Shown here: positions 1 through 11,417 of the stretch, piece after piece
Numbering within the stretch: the stretch's first letter is position 1
Layout of the letters: every line of letters starts with the position of its first letter
DNA from: Myotis daubentonii
Taxonomy: Eukaryota; Chordata; Mammalia; Chiroptera; Vespertilionidae
Direction of reading: 5' to 3'
Assembly (NCBI RefSeq): GCF_963259705.1
Contig: NC_081844.1
Coordinates: 47,105,501-47,169,500, forward strand
Length of the DNA stretch: 64,000 bases
Notes under the pieces: generated by a model
What the model was told of the DNA's origin: nothing
Database searches by the model: none
What the model saw: the letters and a program-made list of their open reading frames with translations, nothing else
Position numbers and translations under genes: made by a program

Positions 1-244
1 AATAAATAAGATCATTCCCTCCCACACGCCCTTCCCACTTGGTGGACCCAAGTTTTGTTGAGTTTGTGGTTACCTCAGAATACAACTCAAAGTTTAATTA
101 TAAATCACAGCCCTACACAGAGCATCATCAGTTCCTTTGAGAGCAGCATGTTCCAGGAAGTCTAATCCAGCCACAGTCCACTACAGAGTGTATTCCTTAA
201 GGGTGGGGCATAGGGCAAGTGAAATAAGGTCACTTAAATCTTCC

Positions 245-385
245 CCATGACTTGTTTATTTTATCATTGGAATTTTATAACTTTTCGCCCCCTTGACCAA
301 TTTCACCCCCCCAATCCCCACCCCCAACTTTGGCAACCACCAGTCTGTTCTCTTTATCTATGAGCTTGGACTGTGTGTGTGTGTA

Positions 386-419
<34 letters not shown>

Positions 420-1620
420 GTTTTGTTTTAGATTCCACATATAAGTGAGATCATACAGTATCTGTCTTTCTCTGATTTATTTAATTTTGCATATGCCCGA
501 AAATTTTATACATGCTGTGCTAATAACAAGATTTCCTTTGTAACATAATGGCTGAATAATATTCCATTGTAGAAATATACCATATTTTATTTATCTATTC
601 ACTCATTAATGGACACTTATGTTGCTTCCATATCTTGGTTATTATAAAGAATGCTGCGATGAGCATGGGGATGCATATGTCTTTTCAAGTTAGTATTTTC
701 ATTTTCTTAAGATAAACACCCAGAATTATGGATCATGTGGTAGCATATTTCTAATTTTTTTAAGAACCTCCATATTCTTTTCCATGGTGGATGCACCAAT
801 TTACGTTCCCACCACAGTACACGGGGGCTTCCTTTTCTCCACATCCTTGCCAACATTTACCTTTTGTCTTCTTGATAGCCATTCTAACAGGTGTAAAATA
901 TCTCATAGTGGCTTTGACTTGCTTTTCCTTGATAATTTGTGAGGTTGAGCACCTTTTTAGGTAGCTGTTGGCCATGGATATGTCTCCTTTGGAAAAAAAT
1001 GTCTATTCAGATATTTTGCCCATTTTTGAGTTGGATTGTTTGGATCTTAACACCTTATTAGATATATAATTTGCAAATATTTTCTACCATTCGGTAGGTT
1101 GCCTTTTTATGTGGTTGATGGTTTCCATTGTTGTGCAAAAGTTTTTAGTTTTATATAGTCCCGCTTATTTACTTTTACTTCTGTTGCTTTTACTTTTGTT
1201 GTCAAATAAAATAAAATTATTACCAAGACCAATGTCAAGGAGTTTACTGTTTATTTTTTCTTCTAGAAGTTTTATGGTTTCCGGTCTTAAGTTCAAGTCT
1301 TTAATTTATTTTGAAAACTCATTTTGTGTGTGGTGTAAGATAGTGGTCCAGTTTCATTCTTTTGCATGTGGCTGTCCAGTTTTCTCAATATTACTTGTTG
1401 AAGAGACTGTCCTTTCTCCATTGCACATTCTAGGTTCCTTTGTCATAAATTAATTGATCACATATGCATGGGCTTATTTCCGGGCTCTCTATTCTGTTCC
1501 ATTGATCTTCAGTGCCAATATCATACTGTTTTAATTACTGTCGCTTTGTAACATAATTTAAAATCAGGAAGCATGATGACTCTAGCTTTGTTCTTTTTCA
1601 AGATTTCTTTGACTATTTAG
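245..1620 (-). mobile_element. Old L1 fragment (ORF2 3' end and 3' UTR), antisense
   Basis: On the minus strand, 760-975 translates to an L1 ORF2 C-terminus (CWQGCGEKEAPVYCGGN, then HHGKEYGG). The flanking DNA continues the ORF2 3' region up to about 1620 and the 3' UTR down to about 245. Stops and frameshifts are frequent, so it is old. A (GT)n run at 372-418 lies inside. Confidence 0.85.
372..418. repeat. (GT)n microsatellite
   Basis: Alternating GT, interrupted once by ATTT, within the antisense L1. Confidence 0.95.
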
Positions 1621-2160
1621 AATCATAACTCTTCAAAGACTTTTAAGCAAGAAATTGACATGAAAAAATTAATATTTAAGAACAGCAGCTTAGGCTGCAA
1701 TGTAAAGAATAAATTGTAGGAATCAATACTGAAGGCAGGGACCAACTTGGAGGCTGTCACAATAATCCACACAATGGATGAAGGTACATTTAATAAAGAA
1801 GGGGCAATGAGGTAAAGAGAAGTCGATAGGCTCAATATATTGTTAGGACATAAAACTGACAACTTGGAAAAAGGAAAGAGGAATCAAACAACCAATTTCC
1901 AGCATAGGTAGTAGGTGGGCAGTGGTGCCATTTCTAGTGTTTTACAGGAGAGTAAGGATGGCACAGGAATGATGTCCTTATTTCAGGCATGAAGACTTTT
2001 AAGTGCTGTGGGTAGAAAAATGCAAATATTTAGCTGGCTGTTGGAAATAAGTCTCTGCAGCTTAGGAGAAAGACAGGACTTGAAGATATAATTTTGGGAG
2101 TCATCTGCATGTGGAACAAGCTTTTAGTCATGGAAGAGATGAGGATTATATCAAATAAAA
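1621..2160. other. Non-coding flank, nothing recognised
   Basis: Only short chance frames are present. No repeat family or conserved exon is evident. Confidence 0.5.
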
Positions 2161-2170
2161 AAGAGCCTTG

Positions 2171-2415
2171 CTCTGCTTGGTCTGGCTCAGTGGATAGAGT
2201 GTCGGCCTGCGGACTGAAGGATCCCAGGTTCGATTCTGGTCAAGGGCATGTACCTTGGTTGCAGGCACATCCCAGTAGGGGGTGTGCAGGAGGAAGCTGA
2301 TGATGTTTCTCTCTCATTGATGTTTCTAACTCTCTGTCCCTGTCCCTTCCTTTCTGTAAAAAAATCAATTTAAAAATATATTTTAAAAAAAGATTTGTCT
2401 CTTTTTTAAAAAAAG
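2171..2415 (+). mobile_element. Ves SINE
   Basis: tRNA-derived bat SINE with A box (GGCTCAGTGGATAGAG), B box (GGTTCGATTC), CT-rich body and A-rich tail. Target duplication AAGAGCCTTG at 2161-2170 and 2416-2425. Confidence 0.95.
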
Positions 2416-2425
2416 AAGAGCCTTG

Positions 2426-5400
2426 TGTAGAACCTTAAGGAACACCAACCTTCAAGGAATAAGTGGAAAAAGAGAAATTTTCAAAGGGACTTTAAATAAG
2501 AATCTAGAAAAACAGAAAGACCAGGGTCAAAGCTGTCACAGAATATAAGGGCAAGGTGCAACAAGAAAGAGGGAGGGGGTCAACGCAGCTAATGCTGCTC
2601 CAGAGTTTAGGGGATTATGTAGGTGAATAAAAACTGCAGTGGGCTGAGGAATGGGTTGAGGATGGATGTTTAAAATAACCACTAAGGAGAATTTGAGATC
2701 AAGTTAACTTGGAAAAGTAAAAAAATAATAATAATAACTGAGATACTCTGAGTATCCATGTGTGGTTGGAAACCATGAATTTGTAATGGTCCAACTCTAC
2801 AAGATTATACAATATTCTCTAGAGGCACAGAATAACAGAGACATAAACAAAATGGCTCATAGTAAGATTCATCCAAGTTTGTGGTTTTTCCCAGCAGGAG
2901 GGAGATTAAGACAAAGGTTCACCTGGTTAACCATTATCAAGAAAGTGTTAACCAAGGAATCTAAATTGAATAGAGAAAAAAGTCAAGAAAGTTAGCAGGG
3001 GAATATCAAGGATATAGATATTTAGCTATTCATAATAATCAGAGCAATACTAGCTGCTGTAATAAATACGAATATCCCAGTGGCTTACTACAATAACTTA
3101 CTCACTTGAGTATTTCTGTTTAGGAGAGATGAGAGGTTCTGCTCCAACATTCAGGGACATTGGTAAACAGATAGCCTAGTATCTTCAATATATGCTTTCC
3201 AAGGTCACTACTGGGCATGATATTCAGCCAGCAAACTAGAGAAAATATATTTTCTTCTTAACCTCCTAGACTTGGGATTACCACACACTACTTACACTCA
3301 TATTCTTGGCAAGAATTAGTGACCCCACCTAAATGCAAGACAAGCTAAGAAATATAATACGGTAACTTGGTTGAGTAGCCACTTCCTAGAAAAAGCTCTG
3401 CATTAATAAAGAAGAACATGAATCTTTGGTACATAGCTGTCTCAGACATAAATTTCCTGTAAGGTTGATAAGTATAGATTGGGACCATGTCTATAGATAT
3501 TTAGAAGGATTAGTGGATTGGTACAAAGAGGGACGTTTGTTTTTAGTCAGAGGTGGAACAGTTCTTGGTGATGTTCCTAATATATCCACAGAAGGCCTGC
3601 TAAAATGAAGTAGAAAAGAAGGTAAATGAGGTGAAAAAGTTAAGAAACTTCTAGAAAATTGTATGGGTTGTTCATGTGGATCTGGAGAATGCAGTTTAGG
3701 GCAGGGAGGAAGACAATTAGCTAGTTGATTAGTATTTTATGAAGGAGAGGAAGTAACTGGGAGAGTGGTAAGTGATAGCAACATAGACGGGCAGAGAGAG
3801 GGGTAGCTGATAGGAAAAGTCTCAGAAGGGCAAATATAAGATTTAATCGGGAGGTATTATGAGCAGCAAGTGATACTAAAAAAATGAAATAAAAAGTAAG
3901 AAAATGCAATATTGCCTTCCAAAATCTCCCTGAAGTGAGAGAGTACATAGGCTTTCTTTTGGGTGGCTGCAAGGGAGCCAGTTTCTATTACCAAAAAGAG
4001 AAAAGAAAAATATTCATTAAAGAAATAAAAAATTCCCTGGGGTAGGGGGTGAAGTCAATGGGGGGGATGGGAGACGTATGTAATACTTTCAACAATAACG
4101 ACTTTTTAAAAAGAAATAAAGAAAAAATTGATGACAGCTAGCAATTAGTAATATATTACCCCCATGTTGAAAGTGTGGAAGTTTTATCCACTGATTTATT
4201 TATATTTTGCTGGATATTAAAAAGCAAAGTGTTCAAGATGTGGACACTCACATATACTTAATGCAAAATCAATACAAATTTACATGAAAATCTAATTTTT
4301 ATTGGCACTCATTGTCATAACACATCTTAACAAGTCACTTTTTTGAGCCTTGAATATGATACCTATAAAATGTAAATAATTACAACTTACCCACCAAAGT
4401 CAGAAAGGTGGCCCAGACATTGCCTTGGGGTTTCTTTCATGGCTAAGGTCTATAATTCTACATAATTCCAACTAGGAAAAATGAAAGAAATTTTTCAATA
4501 GAGACCCAAACAGTAAAATCTTGTAAACCTTAGAACTCTCAACACAGACTCATCATATATTCATAGAGTAAACATAAATAATGCTGTTTAGAATAAAATT
4601 TTAACATTCTGACTTTTGATGGAAAATCCAAACAATCAAAAGGAATAATTTATGTCGAGTAATTTTATTCATTATCCATGACAATTATTTTCCTTCTTTT
4701 TCTTTCCTGGAACTCTGTATTCAAATGTAATCATACAGAGAAAACAAATATGTAAAACAAATGAGACCAGAACTGCTTCATGTGGAAGTGAGAGGAGAAG
4801 CCCAGATTTCATTCCATGTGGGGGGAAATCAGAGCTCAGCTCCTTCTCAGCACACAGCTGAGGATGAGACCACGTCACCTCACACAGCCATTCTTCAAAC
4901 TGCCACAATCATTTCCCATTATGACTTCCCTAATGCCAAAAACCACTGATCTACATATACTGAACCCTTTACTCAATAGTTCATGGTTGGTCTCTACCCA
5001 TCCCAATGCCAGACATATTGATGTTTCATCATATTTATTTTTTAGCATTTTTATTACATTCTGTATTGTATGGCCTTAAATTGCTTTGCCTATTATGTGT
5101 AAATCTAATCAGCATTCCTTCACCACCTTCTACCATAAGCTATCCAATTATTTGTGGACAAAGAATATATAATTGTTGAGTTGACCAGGGTCCAACATCC
5201 AGTTCCAAATTAAACATTACTACGTATGAGGAAAATATTGAAGGGATTCAAACATAGAAATACAGATGAAAATATTTGGAAATTGAAGGATGTGAACCTG
5301 CTTACCTGGTCAATGAAAAAGCAATGAGAAAATTAATAACCGTCTTCAGGTTAGGCAAAAAATGATATTCATTAGTAATGTTTTAACCCTTGCATTTTCA

Positions 5401-6422
5401 TGAGGGATTTAAGTCAGGAAAGGGAGGAAATTTCTTCTTAATGAGATCTGACTGGACCTCTAGTGCTACTTAGCAGTCCCAAATCAGCAAACTCACCTAT
5501 TTTTCTGAATAGCTTTTCTAAGCATTTGCCACATGCGTCAAGATTTCTATGCCACTCCGCTCCAAAAATATCCAAGAAACAAATGAAAAGGCATAAATAA
5601 AGGCAATGGGAGTAGTATTATAGAGCAGATGTGGCATTGGGAAAGAGGAAAAAATGAGCAATGTGGCAGCTCTTTAGAAACGGAAAGGGTGGCTAGTGAA
5701 TGGTGGTGCTGTTCACAAGGACAGAGCATGTAGGAGGAGGCAAAAGGTGGGAAAGTAAAGAAGAAATGGCGGCGAATGGGGGATGTGTGTTACTTCCCTG
5801 TTGAACATACTGAATCAAGGTGACTCTGGGACATGCAATGGCAATGTCCGGAAGGCAGGCAGACATACAGAGGACACAAGCCGAGGACACAGATTTCAGA
5901 GTCCTTGGTGTGGCTAATGCCATAGGTGTGGTTGAAATTGGCCAAGAAGAGCAGGTAAAGGAGGATTCCTCAGCTTGGGGTCCATGAACCCTTATAAATC
6001 CCATGAGTAGTCTTCAGCAGGTTCTTTTAAGCCCCTAAAAATGTAAGATTTTGTGAGCATGTTCATTTTATCTGGGAGCAAGGTCTATCTCTTTCTTTAG
6101 ATTCTCAAAAATGTATTACCCCAAATGGTATTGAAACAGAAGTCTAGATTGAGTAATGATGGTATCTAGGGTGCATGCCCTGGAAAATATAATGTGCATA
6201 CACATAAAGAGAATCAGGAGCCAGGGTGGAGCCTGAGAAGGAGCTGGCAGCAAGAGGGTTGGAGAAGCAGAGAGATGCAGGCTGGTTCCATGAGAAGGAA
6301 GGGTTTTAAGTATGAGAATGACACATCCCGTCATTTCAGGGTACAGCTCTAATGTCAACTCTCAGCAAGGCCTTCTCTGACCACTTACTCAACACGTGTA
6401 TTGTTTGTCTTCACCACTAAAA
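2426..6422. other. Mostly unique upstream flank
   Basis: No gene was recognised; the frames here are short and without domains. About 4035-4110 resembles an L1 3' end (GTAATACTTTCAACAATAA). About 3030-3260 resembles an old dispersed mammalian repeat that I cannot name. Otherwise I see nothing. Confidence 0.45.
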
Positions 6423-6432
6423 AGAAAGTTCC

Positions 6433-6650
6433 ACCCGGCCAGCATGGTTCAGTAGTTGAGCATCGACCTATGAACCAAGAGGTCATGGTTTGATTCCTAG
6501 TCAGGGCACATGCCCAGGTTGTAGGCTGGATCCTCGGTGTGGGGCATGCAGGAGTCAGTCAATCAATGATTCTCTCTCATCATTGATGTTTCTGTCTCTC
6601 TCCCCCTCCCTCTTACTCTCTGAAATCAATAAAAATATTTACAAAAAAAG
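6433..6650 (+). mobile_element. Ves SINE
   Basis: Ves body with TCAATGATTCTCTCTC and a TGAAATCAATAAAAATATTT tail. Perfect target duplication AGAAAGTTCC at 6423-6432 and 6651-6660. Confidence 0.95.
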
Positions 6651-6660
6651 AGAAAGTTCC

Positions 6661-7870
6661 CTGTGAATAGGACCTCTGAATCTCTAGTGCCTGGAATAAG
6701 AAACATAATGCAATTATTGAGTGATTCTATGACTGAATGGTATTGGAGACCATCTGCAATTTTTTGAATTTCATTTTTACCGTCCCTTGTTCTAAAACTA
6801 GATTACATTCAGGTGGTTCATAAACATTTTTGATTGACTCAATAATAAAACACATGAGAAAATATCTTTTCCTTTATTTTCTAACAATACAAATAACAAT
6901 ACAAGTAGAGTGCCATGGTAGAATACAGATAAAAAGGACGAGTAGAAAAACAAAGCAGTTAAGTAAATAAGAAAGTAACTAAAAGGATTAGTCACTATAA
7001 TTTATGCTCATTAATCAGTTTTCTTTTTCACTAATAAAAGTAATTCTTATTTATGTGATATATACATCTTCTATCATTACAAAACAGGATAAGAATAAAT
7101 ATAGCCATTGTCAAAATCTGCTAAGAGCCAACCAAATTGGACAGTTCTAAAGGTGTTTATTATAAGCCAAATGTTGTGGCACATAATGTCCTAAGGCACT
7201 TAGGCTATAAATGTTTACAGAGGAAAAATAAAGTCTGCTTTCTAACCAATTTGAGTTACAACATTAAGGTTATTAAACAACATGAACAATCATTTCAACA
7301 ACTTTAATATGATGCCAAACACTCATCTCCAATAAAATATATTATTTCTCAAAATTGTAGAAAATTACATTATTCAATTACAGACATGTTTCCTTAGTTT
7401 TAATATCCCAGTCATCTTAATACTTGCTGTAAATAAACTATACGACAAGAAGAATCTAACCTTAGGCCAAATATTTCACTTCCTCTCTCAGACATGCGAA
7501 ATGACATTTGAGATGCAGATGTAGCAAATACTACATCACTCTGACGATAAGGGAGAGATATTTGTATATATTAGACAGTGCAGGTAGAAGATGGTTTCTC
7601 CAGTCAAACAGCTTGTAAACTGATGCATTTTTGAAAGCTTCGTCTTAGATGTACACTGTGGGGGACAGCAGTATTTTCAAAGTGGCTTCCATGTCTTCAC
7701 TCATGTACAGACACGTGAGAGAGAGGAAAAGAAAAAGAAAATTCGACATCTGTGCATAGTTTAATGTTGGTACAGGCATGGGGCCAGTTACATAATTTAG
7801 AAGGCTTGGTACAAAATGAAAATGCAAGACTCCTTTTTTAGAAAGCAGGGGAAAGGAGCTATTAAAGGTA
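6661..7870. other. AT-rich flank, nothing recognised
   Basis: No domain-bearing frame or repeat family recognised. Confidence 0.45.
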
Positions 7871-8406
7871 TCTATCTATAGAAAAGCCTAAGCGACCGTC
7901 GCAACCGAATGGACAACCAAACAGGCTTTGTGGGGCAACCAGGCCGGCAGGGGCATTAGCAAGGGATGACCAAATGACTGAGCAGCAGACTGCATGGGGC
8001 AGCCAGGCCGGCAAGGGGGGTTAGTAAGGGGCAACCAAATGACTGAGCAGCAGGCTGCATGGTGCAACCGGGTCAGCAGGGGGGGCAGTGAGGGATGACC
8101 AAATGACTGAACAGCAGGCTGCGTGAGGCATCTGGGCCAGCAGGGGGGCCAGTTGGGGGCAACCAGGCCAGCAGGCAGAGGCAGTTAGGGGTGATCAGGC
8201 TGGCAGGGGGGCAGTTATGGGTGATCAGGGAGTCAGGCAGGTGAGCAGTTAGGAGCCAGAGGTCCAGGATTGTGAGAGGGATGTCCGACTGCTGGTTTAA
8301 ACCGGCAGTCAGACATCCCCCGAGGGGTCCCAGATTAGAGAGGGTGCAGGCTGGGCTGGGGACCCTCCCCTCGCCCATGCACGAATTTTGTGCACTGAGC
8401 CTCTAG
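7871..8406 (+). mobile_element. Non-autonomous Helitron (HeliBat type)
   Basis: It begins TCTATCTATAGAAAAGCC directly after an A and ends GCACGAATTTTGTGC (hairpin), then CTCTAG, directly before a T. The A|T insertion site, 3' hairpin and CTAG end are Helitron hallmarks. The body contains GC-rich tandem repeats with a period of about 65 bp. There is no Rep/helicase coding, so it depends on another element. Confidence 0.88.
7925..8160 (+). repeat. About 65-bp tandem repeat inside the Helitron
   Basis: The segment CCAAATGACTGAGCAGCAG recurs at about 7970, 8035 and 8100 with GC-rich linkers (GCAACCAGGCCGGCAGG). There are three to four imperfect copies. Confidence 0.85.
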
Positions 8407-8436
8407 TGAAAATATAAAGGCTTTTCCTTTTTTCAG

Positions 8437-8437
<1 letters not shown>

Positions 8438-8502
<65 letters not shown>

Positions 8503-8505
8503 CCT
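8438..8505. repeat. (TC)n microsatellite
   Basis: Near-pure CT dinucleotide run just after the Helitron. Confidence 0.95.
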
Positions 8506-8509
8506 CTCC

Positions 8510-10334
8510 CCTGCCAAAGTGTTTTTCATTTGTTATTTAATATTGTTCTAGCTAAAAATATAATAATAATTTTAAATTGTTAACATGAATTTTGGCATCC
8601 ATCTTTATATTGCACAATGCTGGTTTTAAATGCAAATACAGGTATACGAACGTTTAACTTGTATGCAAAATCACCAAATTACATGATTTGTATTTTGTAG
8701 TTCATACATTAATACTTAGCAAAACAGTGAAAATATTGCTCAAAGCTAAGTTAACTGTGGGTGTTTTTTTTTTTTTAATTTCATTTCTTGATACAGCACA
8801 TTCTACCAATATTCTCTACCTGGTCTTACTGAAAATTAGGAAGGGTTGAAAAGAAAAGGAATATGAGTCGCCCTATTTTTCACTTTCCTGCTGTGTCATG
8901 ATTTTCAGGGTCAGTGGTGAGCGAGTATATGGCAGTAGCGGGAGTAAGAAAGGATATGCTAGGGCTCCGAGGTCCTTGGTGTTTCTTTGAAGCCATTGCC
9001 ACTTTAGAGCCAAGTTCTGGTCCGAAAGGTTAGGGACCCTCTCAAACTGTCATTGCCGCACATCCTCAGTCACAGATGTGACACGCTTCCTTTGTCTTTG
9101 TCTATTTATTCTTGCCTTTTCAAATTAGGCAGTTTCAACGTGAATCCGAAGTCATGCAATTTCTGGTAACTTCAAAATTCTGAAACCTCTCTTAAATGCA
9201 TAAGTAGGTATTTAAAGTTCAGAACTCAACAAGGATAAACGATATTCACAAGACACTCAGTAACTACTGCTTATATCATTTGCTTCTTTTTTAAAATTTA
9301 AATTCTTTATAGTTTAAAGTATTGCATATATCATTTGCTTCTAAGCTAAGATCTGTTCATCTGGTAAATGCAGCCTGTTTCGGCAATCAAACTCAATCTC
9401 TGCAGTTCAGTGGGAGAAGCCATACATTAACTCAGAGGTTCTTTTAAGAACAGTGTGTATTTTTTGAATAAATTAGTTTATGTAAATTAGTTCAGTAAAT
9501 ATTTCATCAGGATGCAAGATGATATTTGTTCATATCTCTTACTCCTGACTATTCAATGTTCCTAACTATGAAAATCCTATAAGAGACCTTCCCAATTACA
9601 TTTGCTTCACTGTACTAAAATGGCATTGTGATCTAAGAACAGGTGTTTAACCTAGAACTAAAAATACAACAGGCCCAGGTTTGGTTCCAACAATACAGCT
9701 TGGCTTTAAGTCTTCCTGGCAAAACTTTCTAAAATCACTGGGCTTCAAATATTCCATTTAAAACACAAGATTTTCTTATTCCCCCCACACACACTCACAC
9801 ACACACACACAAATAATGTAAAACCAGTCTCTTGTATACATGCATATTTCCTCCATTGTTCCCTATGTGACAAATTGAAGAGAACCTTTAACATTCTTAA
9901 ATGTCTTTACAGATTCCTAAGACATGTTTCCCCAAAATAAACTATTAAAAAAGTGAAATCGCTTTTATTTTAGGTCACTGATGATCCTCTTTTAGACCAC
10001 ATTGATTTCTTTTAAGCACCTGGTACATGGTCCAGTGACAATTTTTAAGTACTTCCAAAAATGAATTTTCTAGAGATTAAATAAACATCCTTTTTCCTGC
10101 AGTCCTCTTGTATTATTCCTGTGGCTTGTTTTCCAAACTGCCAACTTGAAAAGCCACCTTAAGAGGAGGTCTCATGGTTTTTGTCTAATGATCAGTCCTG
10201 CTGGATATTCTTTACCACTTGGCTTTACCACTCAAAACAAAGAACCAGGACCTGAAACTGAGGGCAAAAATTACTTCATTATTTTGGGGAGAGGGGGTGT
10301 CACATGACACAAGAAAAATCTTACTTATTCTAGA
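8510..10334. other. Flank with one tiny L1 insertion
   Basis: Apart from the 39-bp insert at 9288-9326 and a (CA)n run at about 9783-9811, nothing was recognised. Confidence 0.45.
9288..9326 (-). mobile_element. Very short 5'-truncated L1 3' end
   Basis: A 39-bp insert is flanked by the 16-bp direct repeat TATATCATTTGCTTCT (9272-9287 and 9327-9342). Reversed, it reads like a bat L1 3' end (AATACTTTAAACTATAAAG) with an A-rich tail. Confidence 0.65.
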
Positions 10335-10487
10335 CCTGTGGCTCTAAACCTGAGTGGGTATCACAACCTGGGAGGCTTGCTAAACAATAGATTTCTGGGC
10401 TCCGCGCCCAGGTTTCTGCTTCAGTAGATGGGGCTGGAGCCTGAGAATCCGTGTTTCTAATCAGGCCCACACTATGAGAGCCACTGT
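10335..10487 (+). mobile_element. MER5A-like hAT MITE (old)
   Basis: The interval starts GTGGCTCTAAACC and ends GAGAGCCACTG, and the interior matches the MER5 pattern (GGGAGGCTTGCTAAA, GAATCCGTGTTTCTAATCAGG). It is diverged, consistent with an old hAT-Charlie relic. Confidence 0.75.
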
Positions 10488-10672
10488 TACAGATTGTCCT
10501 ATCTGAAACAAAAGTTGTTACAAAAATTAACTTTTAAATTACTACTAAAGAAAATTAAAACACTCATGCTTCTGATTCTAAAATGATCTTATGACCTCAC
10601 AGTATTTCTTAAAAGTTAGTAAGAATAGTATTATAAATATCCATTTTTCAAATAATCAAAAATATGATGTTT

Positions 10673-10713
10673 AGATATGGTATAATAATGTTTAGCATTA
10701 TTACACCATATCT
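10673..10713. repeat. Short perfect-like hairpin
   Basis: AGATATGGTATAATAATG, loop TTTAG, then CATTATTACACCATATCT: 18-bp arms with one mismatch. Confidence 0.9.
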
Positions 10714-11215
10714 ATGTTTGCCTTCATATTTGGAAGTTAAAGCACAGCTATTTATTTTATTTTAGCTTGTAGATGATTTTCCAAAAACATGTCTTTCATT
10801 TCAGAATAACACAAAACTGAAGATACTATATTACCTTTAAAAAACAAGTAAGATAAAATTGTCTTCACATATGTTTATAGATTTTCTGAAAGTTGCAAAG
10901 CATACTCTTATTACATATAAAGTTAATATTTTCAAAATCATACATTATTATATGTATGTTGTTTGCTACCAGTTATTTGGACCTCTCATTAAAACTAAGC
11001 CATATTATTTTTCGTTTCCAATTCACACTATGTATTATTATATCATCATTTATGTGATAATGTAAGAAATATCATTTAATCAATTTACTTTAGAGTTCTA
11101 AATATACATACTATCTTAGAGAATATATAAGATTAGCTCTTTTAATAAACCAGTGCTCATATTAATTTTCTAAATCTTATCCTGTAAAATATTTTCATTC
11201 ATCAAAGATTTGAAC

Positions 11216-11417
11216 CCTAGCCAGTTTTTCTCAGCGGATAGAGCGTTGGCCTGTGGACTGAAGAGTCCAGGGTTCGATTCCAGTCAAAGGGCACATGTCC
11301 GGGTTGTGGGCTCCGTCCCCAGGAGGCAGCCGATCAATGATTCTCTCATCATTGATGTTTCTATCTCTTTCTCCCTCTCCCTTCCTCTCTGAAATCAATA
11401 AAAATATATTTTTAAAA
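11216..11417 (+). mobile_element. Ves SINE
   Basis: CCCTAGCCAGTTTTTCTCAG start, B box GGTTCGATTCC, tail TGAAATCAATAAAAATAT. Approximate target duplication AGATTTGAA / AAATTTGAA. Confidence 0.92.

Noticed and set aside
1109..1453. 114-codon plus-strand frame rich in Leu
   Set aside because: Antisense reading of an old L1 ORF2 region.
2171..2260. tRNA gene suggested by A and B boxes in this and the other Ves copies
   Set aside because: The boxes belong to tRNA-derived SINEs, with SINE bodies, A tails and target duplications; no cloverleaf with a mature acceptor stem.
8335..8529. Arg/Glu repeat protein on the minus strand
   Set aside because: It is the translation of a (TC)n microsatellite.
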